Assembly (NCBI GenBank): GCA_014529385.2
Contig: CM043970.1
Coordinates: 67,170,567 to 67,234,566 of the forward strand
Direction: 5' to 3'
Source of the DNA: Adiantum capillus-veneris
Lineage: Eukaryota > Streptophyta > Polypodiopsida > Polypodiales > Pteridaceae
Length of the DNA stretch: 64,000 nucleotides
Shown here: positions 50,211 to 62,399 of the stretch, piece after piece
Numbering within the stretch: position 1 is the stretch's first letter
How the letters are laid out: every line of letters begins with the position of its first letter
Notes under the pieces: model-generated
What the model saw: the letters and a program-made list of their open reading frames with translations, nothing else
What the model was told of the DNA's origin: nothing
The model's database searches: none
Made by a program: the position numbers and the translations under genes

Positions 50211-51698
50211 CAAACTTTGAGGTCAAAGTAAAAATTGAGTTGGAGCAACTAGATAGTAAGAAAAAAGAGTTGTAGGTCTAGAATGGAAAGCTTGATCAAA
50301 GGCTTTAACCATTGTGGGAGCTAGAGAAACAGGCATTAGATCACAAAGATGAAGATGTAAATGGTGTGTTGATGTTTGAGGAAGATCTCTCAATTGTAAA
50401 TCAAAAAAATGGTAGAGAGCAAACAAGAAGTTTGGAAGGCCATTAAGGGGAAGTGGGTTTCTGATAAGATTCAGCAAGCATTTGAGAAGGTCAAGAAGGT
50501 TCTAGACAAAGGAGAAGGATCATCAACACCCGTGATTAAACAAACAGAGCCAAAAATAACAAAGGATCAGTTTGGAGAAGCAATTGTGGAGATACCTGAG
50601 ACGATGTTTGCTGAGTCTGAAATATTAATGACTAATCCAGACAATGTTACAAAGATGTACAAAACCTAGGAATTTTTTTTGATCAAGGGATGTGTGGATC
50701 CAAGTCGGATTTCTATGAAATCCACCACCGAGTCGTGCCATGTGTTGACTGGATATTATATGCTAAGTCAGATTTGTGCCGAGTCAGATTCCTGCTGAGT
50801 CAAATTTTTACCGGGTTAGATTTTTATTGACTTAGATTATGCTGATCTAGATACTGATGAATCAGATGTTGAGTTTGATGTTTGATGTTTGCCAAGTCAA
50901 AACAATGTTTGGTCAAAATATTTGCTCAGTCAAATTTTTGCTAGGTCAAATTTTGCTAAGTCTGATATTTTATGCTAAGAATATTTTTGGGTTCGACAAT
51001 TATAACCATCAGTTGGTACTTGAATTTGGAAAAGTTTTTGAGGTGGGGAATGAGAGAGAATCTTTAGACATGGTGTTCTTTGCTCTGTCTGATCTTTTCT
51101 CAAGTTATCTAGTTGTGTCTTTTGCTGAGTCTGATCATGGAGTGAGTATCTATTCTGTGTTTGAGAGAATGTGTGGGAGACAGATCTATGTGTTTTTCAA
51201 ACCCACAAAATTCTATCATCACTTAAGTATGTCATAGCTGAGTTTGTGATCTTGTATGGTGTCTTGACACTAGCCTTGGAGAGTATCCAAGTGCAAAGAC
51301 CACTCCAAAGCACAATGCATGGTGAGGAGACAAACAATAGGGGAGAGTTAACTTCAAGGGGAGGAGCATCATTATTAGTTTCTAATATTGTATTAGTGCT
51401 ATTTCGCACTGCATTTTCATTCAATAAATCTCATGAGAAGGCTACATCAATGACCATGGCAGTGACAACACCAAGACGAAGGAGTAGGAGTTGAGGAGGA
51501 CAAACATGAAACTATGGAAAGGAAAGTTTTTTTTGCAGAATCTTGGACTAGAGCTCTATGATGGACTCTTGGATTGGATTTGTGCTCCTCGATTGGAGTG
51601 TTTATCATCAATTTCTTCTTGGATTGGAGATGGTCTCTTGGATTGGGGATGATGATCAGTTTAAATTGGCGTAGTTATTTTCTATTGTCATAGTCCAA
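50211..51698 (+). other. internal region of an unidentified retroelement
   Basis: This region lies left of a polypurine tract and LTR, so it is probably the internal 3' part of that element. An 86-residue frame at 50,409-50,669 (AFEKVKKVLDKGEGSSTPVI) is lysine-rich with no known domain. A degenerate repeat follows at 50,740-50,980. No RT or integrase motif was found. Confidence 0.4.
50740..50980. repeat. degenerate short tandem repeat with GAGTCA cores
   Basis: Units resembling TGCTGAGTCAAATTTTT recur about ten times with a spacing of 15-25 bases and many substitutions (GCCGAGTCAGATT, GCTAGGTCAAATTTT, GCTAAGTCTGAT). Some units contain TGAGTCA, the GCN4-type bZIP core. Confidence 0.6.
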
Positions 51699-51993
51699 AC
51701 CCCAAGGGGAGGGCTGTTGGGAATTGTGGGCTTTGTCCTATGATGGTGTGTATCTCTTCTATCCTACTAGGCTACATAGGTGGCATAAAAACATGTGATG
51801 CATAGGTGGCAAAGAAACATGTGGTCACATGTGAAAAAGTACCAAAGAAATGAAGTCATCCAATGATTTCAAATAAAAGTTTGCAGTAGATCTATATAAT
51901 GAGCCTTTGTATACACACTTTAGAATATATGATTGAACAATCTACTTTTGCTGTCTACACTCTACTCAATTTATCTCCCTTGTGTAATCAACA
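51699..51993 (+). mobile_element. polypurine tract and 3' LTR of a truncated element
   Basis: AACCCCAAGGGGAGGGC (51,699-51,715) is followed by an LTR of 278 bases, 51,716-51,993, with ends TGTTGG...TCAACA. The short length and TGTT/AACA ends fit Copia-type LTRs. No matching 5' LTR is in the window. Confidence 0.6.
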
Positions 51994-52139
51994 GATATTG
52001 TCATTAGTATGCTAACATCATGAATGTTTCTCTTATTAATCCTCCCTAAACCCAGCACAAAGATCTTAAGGGGGTAGATCATAGCATATGCCAACACACA
52101 AAACCCCTCAAGAGCGATGCTAAACCGTGCTTACAACAT

Positions 52140-53748
52140 CCCTATACCTGTAATGAAACATTTGCAAGAAAAATCAAAGAAGATATAGATGAACTTAAAG
52201 AGGCAGAGTTTATCTATGAGATAGAACACACAGAGTGGATGTCACCAATTGTAGTGGTGCCCAAAAAGATTGGTAAGTTATGAGTGTGCGTAAATCTCAA
52301 ATAGGTGAATGCTGCTACGATAAAAGACAACTATCCCTTGCCCATCATAGACCATGTGATTGAGAGAGTCTCTAGAAAGACAGCCTATAGCTCTCTCGAT
52401 GGCTTTTGGGCTATAACTAGCTCACAATCAAGTTGGAGGATCAACACAAAATGGCCTTTGCAACAGAATGGGGCATATTTCCGTATTAAGTGATGCCATT
52501 GGGTCTAGCCAATGCACTTGCCACATTCCAAAGGCTGATGAGTCATCCATTCAAGGAGTACCTAAGACAATTCTTAGAGATTTATATGGATGACCTGTGT
52601 GTGCATTTTCTCCACAGAAGTGAACATGTAGAACACTTAAAGAAGGTCTTTGAGAAATGCAAAATGTATTGCATCTACCTAAAACCTAAAAAATATGATT
52701 TCATGGTAAGATAAGGCAAGATTTTGGGCGCATATTGTGTCCAAAAATGGAATTTCTACTTATCTTGAGAGCTTAAAGGAATTTTGCGGCCTACTCTATT
52801 AATGGATGCAAAGCACTATGTGAAACGATGTGATTTTTGCCAACAAACTAAAGTACCAATGCGACGTGATGAGATTCCACTAAGATTGATGATGGGAGCA
52901 ACGGTTTTTTCCAAATGGGGAGTAGACTTTGTTGGGCCTATTTTGCCACTGGCATGCGTGCTCAATACATTATAGTGGCCATAGGATATTGACCAAATGG
53001 GTCAAGGCTAGGGAAACACAAAAGAATGATGTCAAAATGACAATGTAGTTCCTGCATGAGAACATTTTCATGAGATATGGCCTTTTGATTGAGATTGTGA
53101 GCAATTGTGGAACTCATTTTCTCAATGCCATGATTAAATATATGTTGCATGCATTTATGGTGCTTCATTCTAAGTTGGATCCATACCATCCTCAAGAAAA
53201 CGGGCAAGCTGAGAGCACAAACAAAATCTATGTATAGTGCTCACAAAAATTGTCAATGAATCCAGAATGGATTGGGATAAAAAACATTTAACTTAATGGG
53301 CATATTGGGTAGCATACAAAATTCCACAAAACACAATACCTTTCAATTTACTGTTCTAGATAAATTCCATACTATCTGTAGAATTATTGATTCCTACAAT
53401 ACGTGTAGCACAAGACTTAGGATGGACGGGATATGAGTTGTTTGATAAATTGGACCAATTAATACTTAAATCGATTGCAGCCATGTATGTATAAAAAAGA
53501 CAAAAAAACAATTCCATGACCAACATGTAATAAACAAGGAATTTTAAAAGGGTGACTATGTCTTAGTTTACACCCTGAAGCAACATTCCAAGAGACTCAA
53601 AAAGTGGCATAACGGTCCATTTGTGATCAATGACATATCACTAAGTGGCGTCGTCCAACTTACAACACTAGAGGGAGAGGTAATGTCTAACTAGATGAAT
53701 GGATACAAATTGAAGAAGTATCACCAGCCTCTCAGTGCTAAAATATTA
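52140..53748 (+). pseudogene. Ty3/gypsy RT and integrase relic
   Basis: RT motifs appear in order: EWMSPIVVVPKK, DNYPLPIIDHVIERV, MPLGLANALATFQRLM and the active site EIYMDDLCVH (about 52,577-52,606). Shortly after YLKPKKYDFMV the sequence jumps to the integrase zinc region (KHYVKRCDFCQQTK, near 52,811), so RNase H is deleted. The integrase core follows (WGVDFVGPI; DPYHPQENGQAESTNK near 53,172), then the C-terminal region GDYVLVYTLKQHSKRLKKWH and NGYKLKKYHQPL. There are many stops and frameshifts. The C-terminal NGxxLKxY signature and the lack of a chromodomain point to a non-chromovirus gypsy group. Confidence 0.82.
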
Positions 53749-54840
53749 AAAAAGATACATTTAGCTAAGGAACAAAACAAAAAGGCTCAAGCAATTAAAG
53801 ATCAAGCACAAGAGGAAGATCGGCAACGGATTTTCAAGCACTAGGAACAACATCAGCCATCACCTCCTATTATAGTAGTTTAGGTGGATACAAGTTAGCT
53901 AGGTGGAATGGATATTTGAATCAATGTTCATCTAGTTGATGGCACAACAGAAAGAGCACTTGTGGATATTGTAGTGCGTGTCAACGCTATGTAGTATTCA
54001 ACCCACCTAAAAGTATGAGATTCTATGATTGAAACAACTCAGATTGAACTAAAAGTAGCTAACAGAGGAACCATGGTTAGTTTAGGACAAGCCAATGTCT
54101 CAATTAACATAGATTGTAACCACTACCCACATCGATTTCACATCACAACATACGAATATCAACGAGAAAATAATTTTGGGAGTTTCATGGCTACGTACTT
54201 ACAAGGCAATCCCAGATTGACAAGACAAAAACCTAAATTACTATCTCTGGGATACACCTTATGTTACATCCTTTGCACAAACAGATCACATATGAGATGT
54301 TCAACAACATTCAGATGACTTAGACAAAAGAGAGTATCTATTAGAATTTAAGCAACAATTATTTGCAAGCACTCACAAAAAAGGGCTAAGAAAACTTGGA
54401 TATAGAATTCAATCATGGCATCAAAGTCGCAAAAGATATGGATACCCAAAACATTGCTTGCTAATCAATCTTTTCTCTCAACAAAGTCAAGCTTTCCATT
54501 GACATATCATCAAATCCTAAACCATGCCGATGGAAAAACTTCAAACAACAACTCTATGCTTCAATGGTCTTATCAAAATACAAATGGATTTCCAAAGATA
54601 ACTTGGACAAGCAAAAGGAAACAAGAGCAACAACATGGGAATGGAGGCAGAAACCATCAAACTGCCAACCCTTGTCACAATCTCCCAAAACCAGCTTGAA
54701 TTAATCCCTAAAGTTGAGCCAAACCAACTATTGGAAACACAAATGATATTCACCAAACCGACCAATCAAGGGAGGGCAATTCATCTTCAACAGCTTCTAT
54801 TCAAAAAATGCAAAGTGGATGAAAACCTCGCCAGCTAAAA
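53749..54840 (+). pseudogene. retropepsin-like module and tail downstream of integrase
   Basis: After a charged linker (KEQNKKAQAIKDQAQEED), plus-strand frames give TERALVDIVVRVNAM, where a retropepsin active site would read ALVDTGARVN. Next come ELKVANRGTMVSLGQANVSI and, after a frame change, FGRSWLRTYKAIP, the usual LGRPWL-type flap-to-end block of plant gypsy proteases. The text continues as a tail with a final stop at 54,838 (PKVEPNQLLETQMIFTKPTN). The catalytic Thr-Gly is not preserved. In known LTR retrotransposons the protease precedes RT, so its place between integrase and the 3' LTR is unusual. Confidence 0.55.
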
Positions 54841-54998
54841 CCACTGAACAATTGGTTCATTACCCACATCTTGCACAGCATTGTGTTACCCAATGCGTCT
54901 ATTCTATAAGCATGATAGGGCCATGTTTCACGGCTTTTCATAGACACATTGTTTTTGCCCATACACGTCACATAAACCTTTGTCTGGGGTGACTCGGA

Positions 54999-55013
54999 GT
55001 GAGAAGGGGGGAG
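54999..55013 (+). other. polypurine tract of the gypsy element
   Basis: GTGAGAAGGGGGGAG lies directly before TGATCATAGC, a plausible 3' LTR start resembling the TGATCCGAGC start of the solo LTR at 24,711. Confidence 0.6.
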
Positions 55014-55513
55014 TGATCATAGCTACAATAGCTAGAACATCATATTGCAAGATATCAGGCTACAAGATGTTGAGAAATTAATTGTACAAATGTATAAATT
55101 GTTTTGTTGCTTAATTTTTTCCTTCTTTGTAGACTTTTTGTAGAATTTTTCTTCTATCAGGCATAGAACGGATCCATATTGACAAATTTTGATGAGTGAG
55201 ATGTCTAGAGTGAGAGTATGTACATATGAGTGTGAGGAATAATTATGTCAAAAATTTTGACCAATTAATAATAATTTTCAACGATTTTAATATAATAATG
55301 ATAAAAATTTAATAAATAGAGCCAAAAAATTTGGAATTAATTTTTGATAGCAACTAATGACCAAGTGTCCAAGTGTTGAGCTGTCCGAGCCACGGGTGGT
55401 ATGACATGAGAAATGTGGGCAAGTAAGGTAAGTGTGCACATTGTACTCGGGGTAAGTCGAGCACATATAGGAAAAGTGGGCAAAGTAGACCTCATTTGTA
55501 GTCAGACACTTTC

Positions 55514-55518
<5 letters not shown>

Positions 55519-55593
<75 letters not shown>
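55519..55593. repeat. (GA)n microsatellite, 75 bp
   Basis: An uninterrupted GA run following AAAAA. Confidence 0.95.
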
Positions 55594-55596
<3 letters not shown>

Positions 55597-55890
55597 TTTG
55601 ACCTAGATCCCCATGCTGTACTTTTGCTTTGTACAACCACCTGAGACACTTATACCACATTAGATTTCACAAGTATGCTCCTTATTAGTGCATAAATAGT
55701 CATGTATGTTCAAATTTGCACAAAAACAATCACTAAAACCGAATCAATTAAATGAAAAGAGGAAATTGCTAAACTATTAAAAGAATTTTGGAGGTCAAAT
55801 GAAATCCAATTCCAATAATTTTCTCACCAAAAGACTCCATTCACAAGGAAAAATGAGGATAAGCAACCACAATAGCCAAATGGAGTGGAA

Positions 55891-57137
55891 CATGGATCGT
55901 GATAGATGGCCCCCACCTCAGTTTGCAAATATACATGGTGTAAGACATTGCTAATTAAAGTGCATATACACTGCAGTGATCACAAATAAAAAATGTTGTT
56001 GGAGCTTGGACATGGATTGTGATCCATGTCCCCCAACATGTGATGGCAGGGAAATTTTAGTACACTCATATTAATCATGCCTTGAGGAATGAGCCCTAAA
56101 ATTTGAGATAAAATGGACATTGAAATCATAAAAAAATCAATGAAAATTGGGATTTCAGTCTCCAAATGGTCATTTTCACCCATATTTGGGAAAATTTGAC
56201 CCAAATTCAGTAAAAACTACACCAATAGCTTAGGGAAAATGCTTGGTAGCTACCCCCTAAGTTTTGCACAAAATGGTGTGTATACATGGATCATGATCCG
56301 TGATCCCCTGAAGCAAATTGTTCAAGAAATGGATGTAGATTGTATGCAAGCGGTCTTTAATTGGAAAGTGTGTCAAATTATTAGTGTTTAATCATTTCAA
56401 GTGCTTCAATGTCAAGTTTAGCAAAGTTAGAGTGTCAAATGCAGAACTTGTGGTCTTGGGCAAGGTTTTGGCATCTTAAGAAGTATTTGAACTTGTTGTA
56501 ATTCAAAAAATGCCAAAAAGTCCCTAAGAAATGAGTCAAACTTGCTAGAGGACCTAAAAGGTCCGAACAGATTTCAAATGGGATGGAATTCAATAGATAG
56601 CTAAGATTTGGGTTTTTCTTCAACTTCAAATTCTTAGAAGAGACAAATGCCGTACGGATAAATCAAAATCAAGGACCGAAATACCAACCAAAACCAAATA
56701 TGGCAAAGTCGGACCAATCTAGTCCATAACTTGGGAAGCTGGGGTAAACTAGAGAGATACCTGTCCAAACCAAAAAATAACTTCACTAGTGTGTTGGAAT
56801 ATGCTACAGAAACAGGTTCCACAAGTTTCACCTCAAATGGCTATTGAACATGGATCATGATCCATGACCCTTGAAAGCTTTCCACGAAAAAATCCTACTC
56901 TCAAGCTTCAAATGTCAAAGAAGACCTATTCTTAGAATTTCAAATTGTTTGAAGTTCAAATGCCTTGTCAAAATGCCAGAAATATTTAAGTCTAAGAAAA
57001 TTTCCAAAAAGTGGCATGAATCTCAAACCAATAATCCAAACTCTAGCAGAAGTGAACCATAGCTTCCTAAAATAATACTTTACTAGATGGTATCACCAGG
57101 AGTACAAATTTTGTTCCAACATGGATCGTGATCCATG
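55891..57137. repeat. five dispersed copies of an 18-bp palindrome
   Basis: CATGGATCATGATCCATG is a perfect palindrome at 56,849-56,866. Variants lie at 55,891, 56,011, 56,285 and 57,120 (CATGGATCGTGATCCATG). Each is preceded by A(A/T)(C/A)-type bases and followed by a C run (CCCC or CCC), mostly then TTGAA. Spacings are 120, 274, 564 and 271 bases. Confidence 0.85.
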
Positions 57138-57359
57138 ACCCCTTGAAACAGAATTGACCTTCAACCACCTAACCTAGTTCTTGTAGTTGTCCTAGATGCA
57201 CTAGTGAAGTTTGGACTTGTTTTGATCAAGTTATGCTCATTTTTCATTTTAAAGTCAAGCTTGCAATTTACGACCTTTTCTCCACAACTTTCTTGCTGAA
57301 TTTTGGATCTAACTACTTGAATTGTTTCTCACAAAATTCCTCATAGAAGGCCAAGGAAG

Positions 57360-57891
57360 TAATAGAAAGCCTCTCCCTACCAGGTGGTGGATACCTCCGC
57401 AAATGAGAAAGACCACATTTTGGAGGAGGAGCTAGCTAAGATACCAACAAATATCTTCATTGGGAGATTTGAAGCCACAGAGGGAACAAAAGTAAAGACT
57501 ACCATGGAAATTTGGATGTTGCATTAGCAACACGAAGTCATTGAAGGATCTAGGTGTCTATGGACACTTTCTTCCAACTATAGCCATGAGGGACTGACTT
57601 TCAGAGAGCACATGAGCTCATGTCATCCTGAATTCAATACAATAAAGAGGCTACTTTGATAGAAAAAGATGGAGAGGGTTTTTGGTAGACAAAGATGGCG
57701 AGGTAGTGAAAGTTTGGATCACATCCGACATGATCAACCAAGCACTGCATTTACCACTTGGAGATCATGGCTTGCTACTGATAGCCGTATTTTGGCTCTC
57801 CGCAATTGCCATAGTGAGCTACCTCACCCTACCAAAATCACCTAAATATTGTGGCTATCACTATCTTTTTATTGTACATAGGAGTGTGTGA
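57360..57891 (+). pseudogene. unrecognised protein-like fragment, retroelement associated
   Basis: A frame from 57,682 reads VDKDGEVVKVWITSDMINQA then LHLPLGDHG. The pattern of an ITxDxINxALxLP helix resembles conserved stretches of uncharacterised plant transposon-associated proteins. I infer this from texture only. Upstream, between 57,360 and 57,680, the same strand looks protein-like but is broken by stops. Confidence 0.3.
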
Positions 57892-58804
57892 GTTAGTGGA
57901 CTTTTCTCATATCTCCTTGAAACTCTCAACGAGCTAGTCATTGGGTTAGTTGAGCCAAAAAAGTAAATAAAATAAAAAATAAAAAATATTATGGCCCATT
58001 TTTGTGTAAATATTTCATTGTATATAGGGTCTAAATATAAGAATTTTTCATAATTATTCTGATATTTATTTAAATATTTCTACCTAAGTGTGCATTATTT
58101 ACCTATGTATGCTATGTACATTGACTCACCATTACCACAATTTTTCTTACCATTTTTCATACTTTTTATTCCATATAGAAAGATTTTTATTACTCCTAGG
58201 AAAAAAACCTTAAAAATACCTTTCACCATCAGTAATTGCCTTTCACTAAATTCCTATTTCCTATAGGTACTCTTTCTTACCTCATGTAAATATTTATACA
58301 TCAATAAAACAAATGAGGCCCCTCCTCATTTGATTCCCTATATTTTTATATATTTATTTTTTATATATATAGCCCACACTATTTTAGATTCCATGAATTG
58401 TTTATATATACTAGCTTGTTTTTTTTTCATCATATCCATATATTATATTTATGCATAATCCACAACCATGCATATTTTCAAAACCCTAAGAATCAATTAG
58501 GGTATGCTCTAATGCAAGGAGGGTCTCACCTTTGGAGCCATATGCAAATTCAACAAAAGGGGGGCCACTGAAGACATTTTTGTGAAGAAAAATAGGCATT
58601 TTGGTGGGATTTTTTATATCCATCTCCACTCCAAATTTGAAGGGGTGGTTCAAACAAAAAATGGACCAAGAGCTGAATAATCACCTCAAAAACTTTCATA
58701 ATTTTTGGAGCTACCATCGGTGAGGTATGATTTTTTGATTCGACCGCTGTTTGCCCATTTCTCTCACAAGTAGCCCATAGTCTTCTCTCACCTCTTTCCA
58801 CACT

Positions 58805-58921
<117 letters not shown>

Positions 58922-59463
58922 ATTCCCCTCAATCTCTCACTCAAAGCTGCACCTTCCATGGGTTCTGTCACCTTCTTCACCATTAACCTCCCCTCTTACT
59001 TCCATAGCTCTCATCATGAGCTCTACATGTACATACACCATCTCTATGCCTCTCTCTATTAGCTTCCAAAGTACAATTCCATCTTACCCCTTCTCTATAT
59101 ATATAAAATTCAGCATGTAAACCATGCTTAATCTCTGCAAACTCATCAACCGAATTTCCATTTTCATCGTGGTAATCAACCTTAACGGCTGTGGCATAAA
59201 GAAGAGAAGAAGAAGAAGAGGATCGATAGTCATTTTGAGAACCTACACAAGTAAGTCCAAAAATTCTTCAAGCTTCACCATCAAAAGGATTTCCTCACTT
59301 CATTCACCCATCTTACTTCAACCATACAGCTCATTCTACCCATTATAAGTATATTATGAAGTTTCTAGTGATTACTAACACTAAGTACACTAACATAGTA
59401 ACACAAGATAGCCATTGACCTAACCATAATAGACACCTCACCTCAAGCCTACATGTGCATAGT

Positions 59464-59465
<2 letters not shown>

Positions 59466-59518
<53 letters not shown>

Positions 59519-59543
59519 CCCCCCCCCCCCCCCCCCCCCCCCC
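59466..59543. repeat. (CT)n followed by a C28 run
   Basis: CT units to 59,516 pass into a homopolymer of about 28 C (59,516-59,543). Confidence 0.95.
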
Positions 59544-60580
59544 TTCCTTAAAACTCTACTTTCACCTTATCTACCATCAATAATGCTCTCTTTTGAGCCC
59601 ACATCTATGACTCAAGCAGACAAAGAAGGCTCGCAATGTTTTGATATTTAGAAAAAATCATAATCCTGATTTGCTAGCTTGTAAATTAGGATTTTCAAAT
59701 AATGTTAATGAGGGTCTCCAACCTATAAATAGACCCCTGTCCTTCTTGTAAAAACAACCCGCAATATCTCACATAGCACCCCAACACTCCATGCGTGAGG
59801 AGAGACTTAGGCGTAGCAACCACTTTGTGAGCTTCACTTGGTGGTGTGAGAGAAGCTTTCAAGCTACACATTGCAAGTGAGAGATCGTGAGTTCAAAGAA
59901 CACAAAACCACTATTGTATATGTTTCTCTATTATTAATAAATTGAAATTTGGTGCATCAATGGCGTGATTCGACATGCAGATCTTCATCCTTCCACTTGT
60001 GCAATGCGGTCTGGTGAATTCAAGGTGACTTGTGTATTTTAAGTTTCTACCATTTGATCTTGTTTGAGAAAGTGCTTTACTGTGTTTTCATTTTCAGTTT
60101 TGTGTCCATTATAAGAGGGTATTGTGGTGAGAGGTCTCCCACACCCTAAGACAGTGTGTGCGTGTGTTGACAATGTTTAGCATTCACTAAGCATTGAGTT
60201 AGCTTTGTACAAGATCTATGATAGCACCATAACAAACCATCTCCATTTGCAAGTCACAAACAAGGTATTACACAAGTTCCATTCCTCTCTCTCTCTTCCC
60301 TTTGCTCTAGCTCTCTTTGGTCCATTTTGTGTGTGTCTTGGTGTGAGGTTACTTGTGTGTGTTTTGTGGCACATCTTCTTGGTTGTGAAAAAATCACTCT
60401 TGCGTCCTAGTTTGCATACCATAACTAGGTGGTGCCCCTATCTTGTTTGGGTTTTGGCTTAGGGTTTGTTGTTGTGTTGTGATTGTGGTTGCCCCAGCCC
60501 CAATTGAGCAGCAGCATGGGAGCTTTGAGGGGTGTTTAGAGGTCGCCTCTCTTTTTGCCCGCCCCGGACTGCCTCAGTTT

Positions 60581-60597
60581 TGGTGTCCCCACGGAGG
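60581..60597 (+). other. candidate primer-binding site
   Basis: TGGTGTCCCCACGGAGG starts four bases after the LTR end and resembles the candidate at 43,371. The tRNA is not assigned. Confidence 0.5.
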
Positions 60598-61204
60598 ATG
60601 ATCTTGTGTCTATTGTTATTACATACCGCATGAGTGTTTAGCTTTTAGCATAATCTAGTAGATTGCATGAATCAGGAGAATTTGTATGATCCCTTCATTC
60701 TCATTGCAAGGAAAAAGGTACACATCATTATTAGTACTAAGTTGCAATTTCAACATGTAATTTGTAGAATTCTAGGTCCCCTTAGGTTGGCCGAGATAAA
60801 AGCTTTAGTAAATCCTTTTATTTTGCCTCTCATTAGGTATGATCTTAGTTTGGATGTCTATATTTTTGTTTTGTTTTAAGCACTAGGTCATGCATAGACC
60901 ATGGATAATGGCCCAGGAATAGAGTTTTTTCCTTTCCATTCACTCCACACATTGGAATAAACATTGCAATTAGTAGGAAAATCTATTTTCAACAACGTAT
61001 GGTGTTCATGTTTGGTGCCCAAAGAGTATGGGAAATTCTCGCCTCACCAAACCCTGTCCTCCTGCCTCTTGTTGATTATCATAGGTCATTTGATGTGAAT
61101 ATTTTTATTTTGTTGTAGAATAGATTGCAATTTAGAAATTATTATTGTGTAAATCTTTTTAAGAAAGAAAAACAAAAACGTGTTGTCACTTTGAAATTGA
61201 TTCC

Positions 61205-62256
61205 ATGGAGGCCCAACGCCAAATGTCAGGATATCCTCTCTTTTTTGGAGATCCTGGCAAAGATGCCGAGCTATTTCTAGCAAATTTTAAATTTGCTTGT
61301 CGCATAAGAAGAGTGATAGGAGATGAGGAACACTTAGAACTGTTTGAGGTAGTTATGAGGAGGGATGATAGCACTTGGTTTGACTCTCTATCTCGGGATG
61401 TTAAGGGAAGCTATAATGAAGTTGTTGATCATTTCAAGTGGTACTTCTTTGACCCCCCAAAACACTCAAAAGCTATGGCAAGACATCGTTTCTCACAAGC
61501 AAAAAGATTTACATGACTACTACATGTATAAACAAGAATTTCTACGTCTTTGGGCTGTATGGGTGAGAAATGTTGCTAACCCTGTGACGGTGCAAAGTTC
61601 CTAAAGAAGGAGAGGTTCATAGTTGGTCTCTTTTCCACACTCAAGATAAAAGTTGAGGCGGGTGCACCTACTACCTTTGATGCAGTTGAAACTAGGACTG
61701 TTGAGAAGTATAGAAAACTCAAGTGGCTAAGGGGAGAGGTTCCAATAGAGGATCCTACACTTAAGGGAATATTGCAAGCATCAACATCTAGAGAGATTCC
61801 TGAGGTAACAGTGGAGGTAGTTGAAAAGTTAAATGAATCCTTAAGTAACCTCCCATGTCAATCCACCTTGCACAAGCTGTAGGTCCCAAGGGACAAACAA
61901 AGAAAGCAGAGGAGAGAGAGCCACAACCTAGAAGACTTCTGCAATGTTGGAATTGTGGAGAGTCTAGACATGGGATGTATAATTGTCCTTGGCACCGTGG
62001 GGAGCCAGGGAGACCTAACTTGAATCACCTAGCAATGAATGCAGGTCAAGGAACTAGTCAGCCACCACGAATTCTACAAAAGCCAAATGGAGCAAGACCA
62101 CCTCCACAAGGAGTGGAAGGAGTTCCACCTTTGCCAGACCCGAATGTGCATGTGGTAGAGGTGACAAATTCCAATGAGGTGGACATGGAAGCAAATGGTA
62201 TTAAGCGTGGTCGCCTCGTGGAAAAGGTAAGGAGAAAGAAGGAGTCACGTTGGAGA
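61205..62256 (+). pseudogene. retroelement gag with CCHC zinc knuckle
   Basis: The ATG at 61,205 opens MEAQRQMSGYPLFFGDPGKD, followed by a capsid-like helical region (FLANFKFACRIRRVIGDEEH) up to a frameshift near 61,500. It continues through YYMYKQEFLRLW, a stop, and an acidic region. A later frame from 61,855 holds the knuckle CWNCGESRHGMYNC (CX2CX4HX4C, about 61,947-61,988) and a proline-rich stretch. No protease or RT follows. The coding texture ends near 62,256, so the element is truncated. Gag would form the particle and the knuckle would bind the RNA. Confidence 0.75.
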
Positions 62257-62399
62257 GGGGGAATAGGGAACACACCCAACACACAAAATTTTTGCCTCTC
62301 TATAGACCAGGGATTCCACCACACCCCTAACTTCTCTAATAACACCTTCAAATTGTCTAATTTGTACTAACAACTCCACTTTAGCATACATAATAGCTA

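Larger units (their letters stand above)
55014..58249 (+). repeat. probable LTR start, then interrupted or unassigned sequence
   Basis: The LTR of the gypsy element probably starts at 55,014. Its end is not visible nearby. The block holds a GA microsatellite, a recurring palindrome and a short protein-like stretch (described separately), and is otherwise A/T-rich without recognised coding. Confidence 0.4.

Noticed and set aside
59516-59543. C28 homopolymer as a functional element
   Set aside because: Long C runs next to CT repeats commonly arise by slippage or assembly error. Nothing else supports a function.
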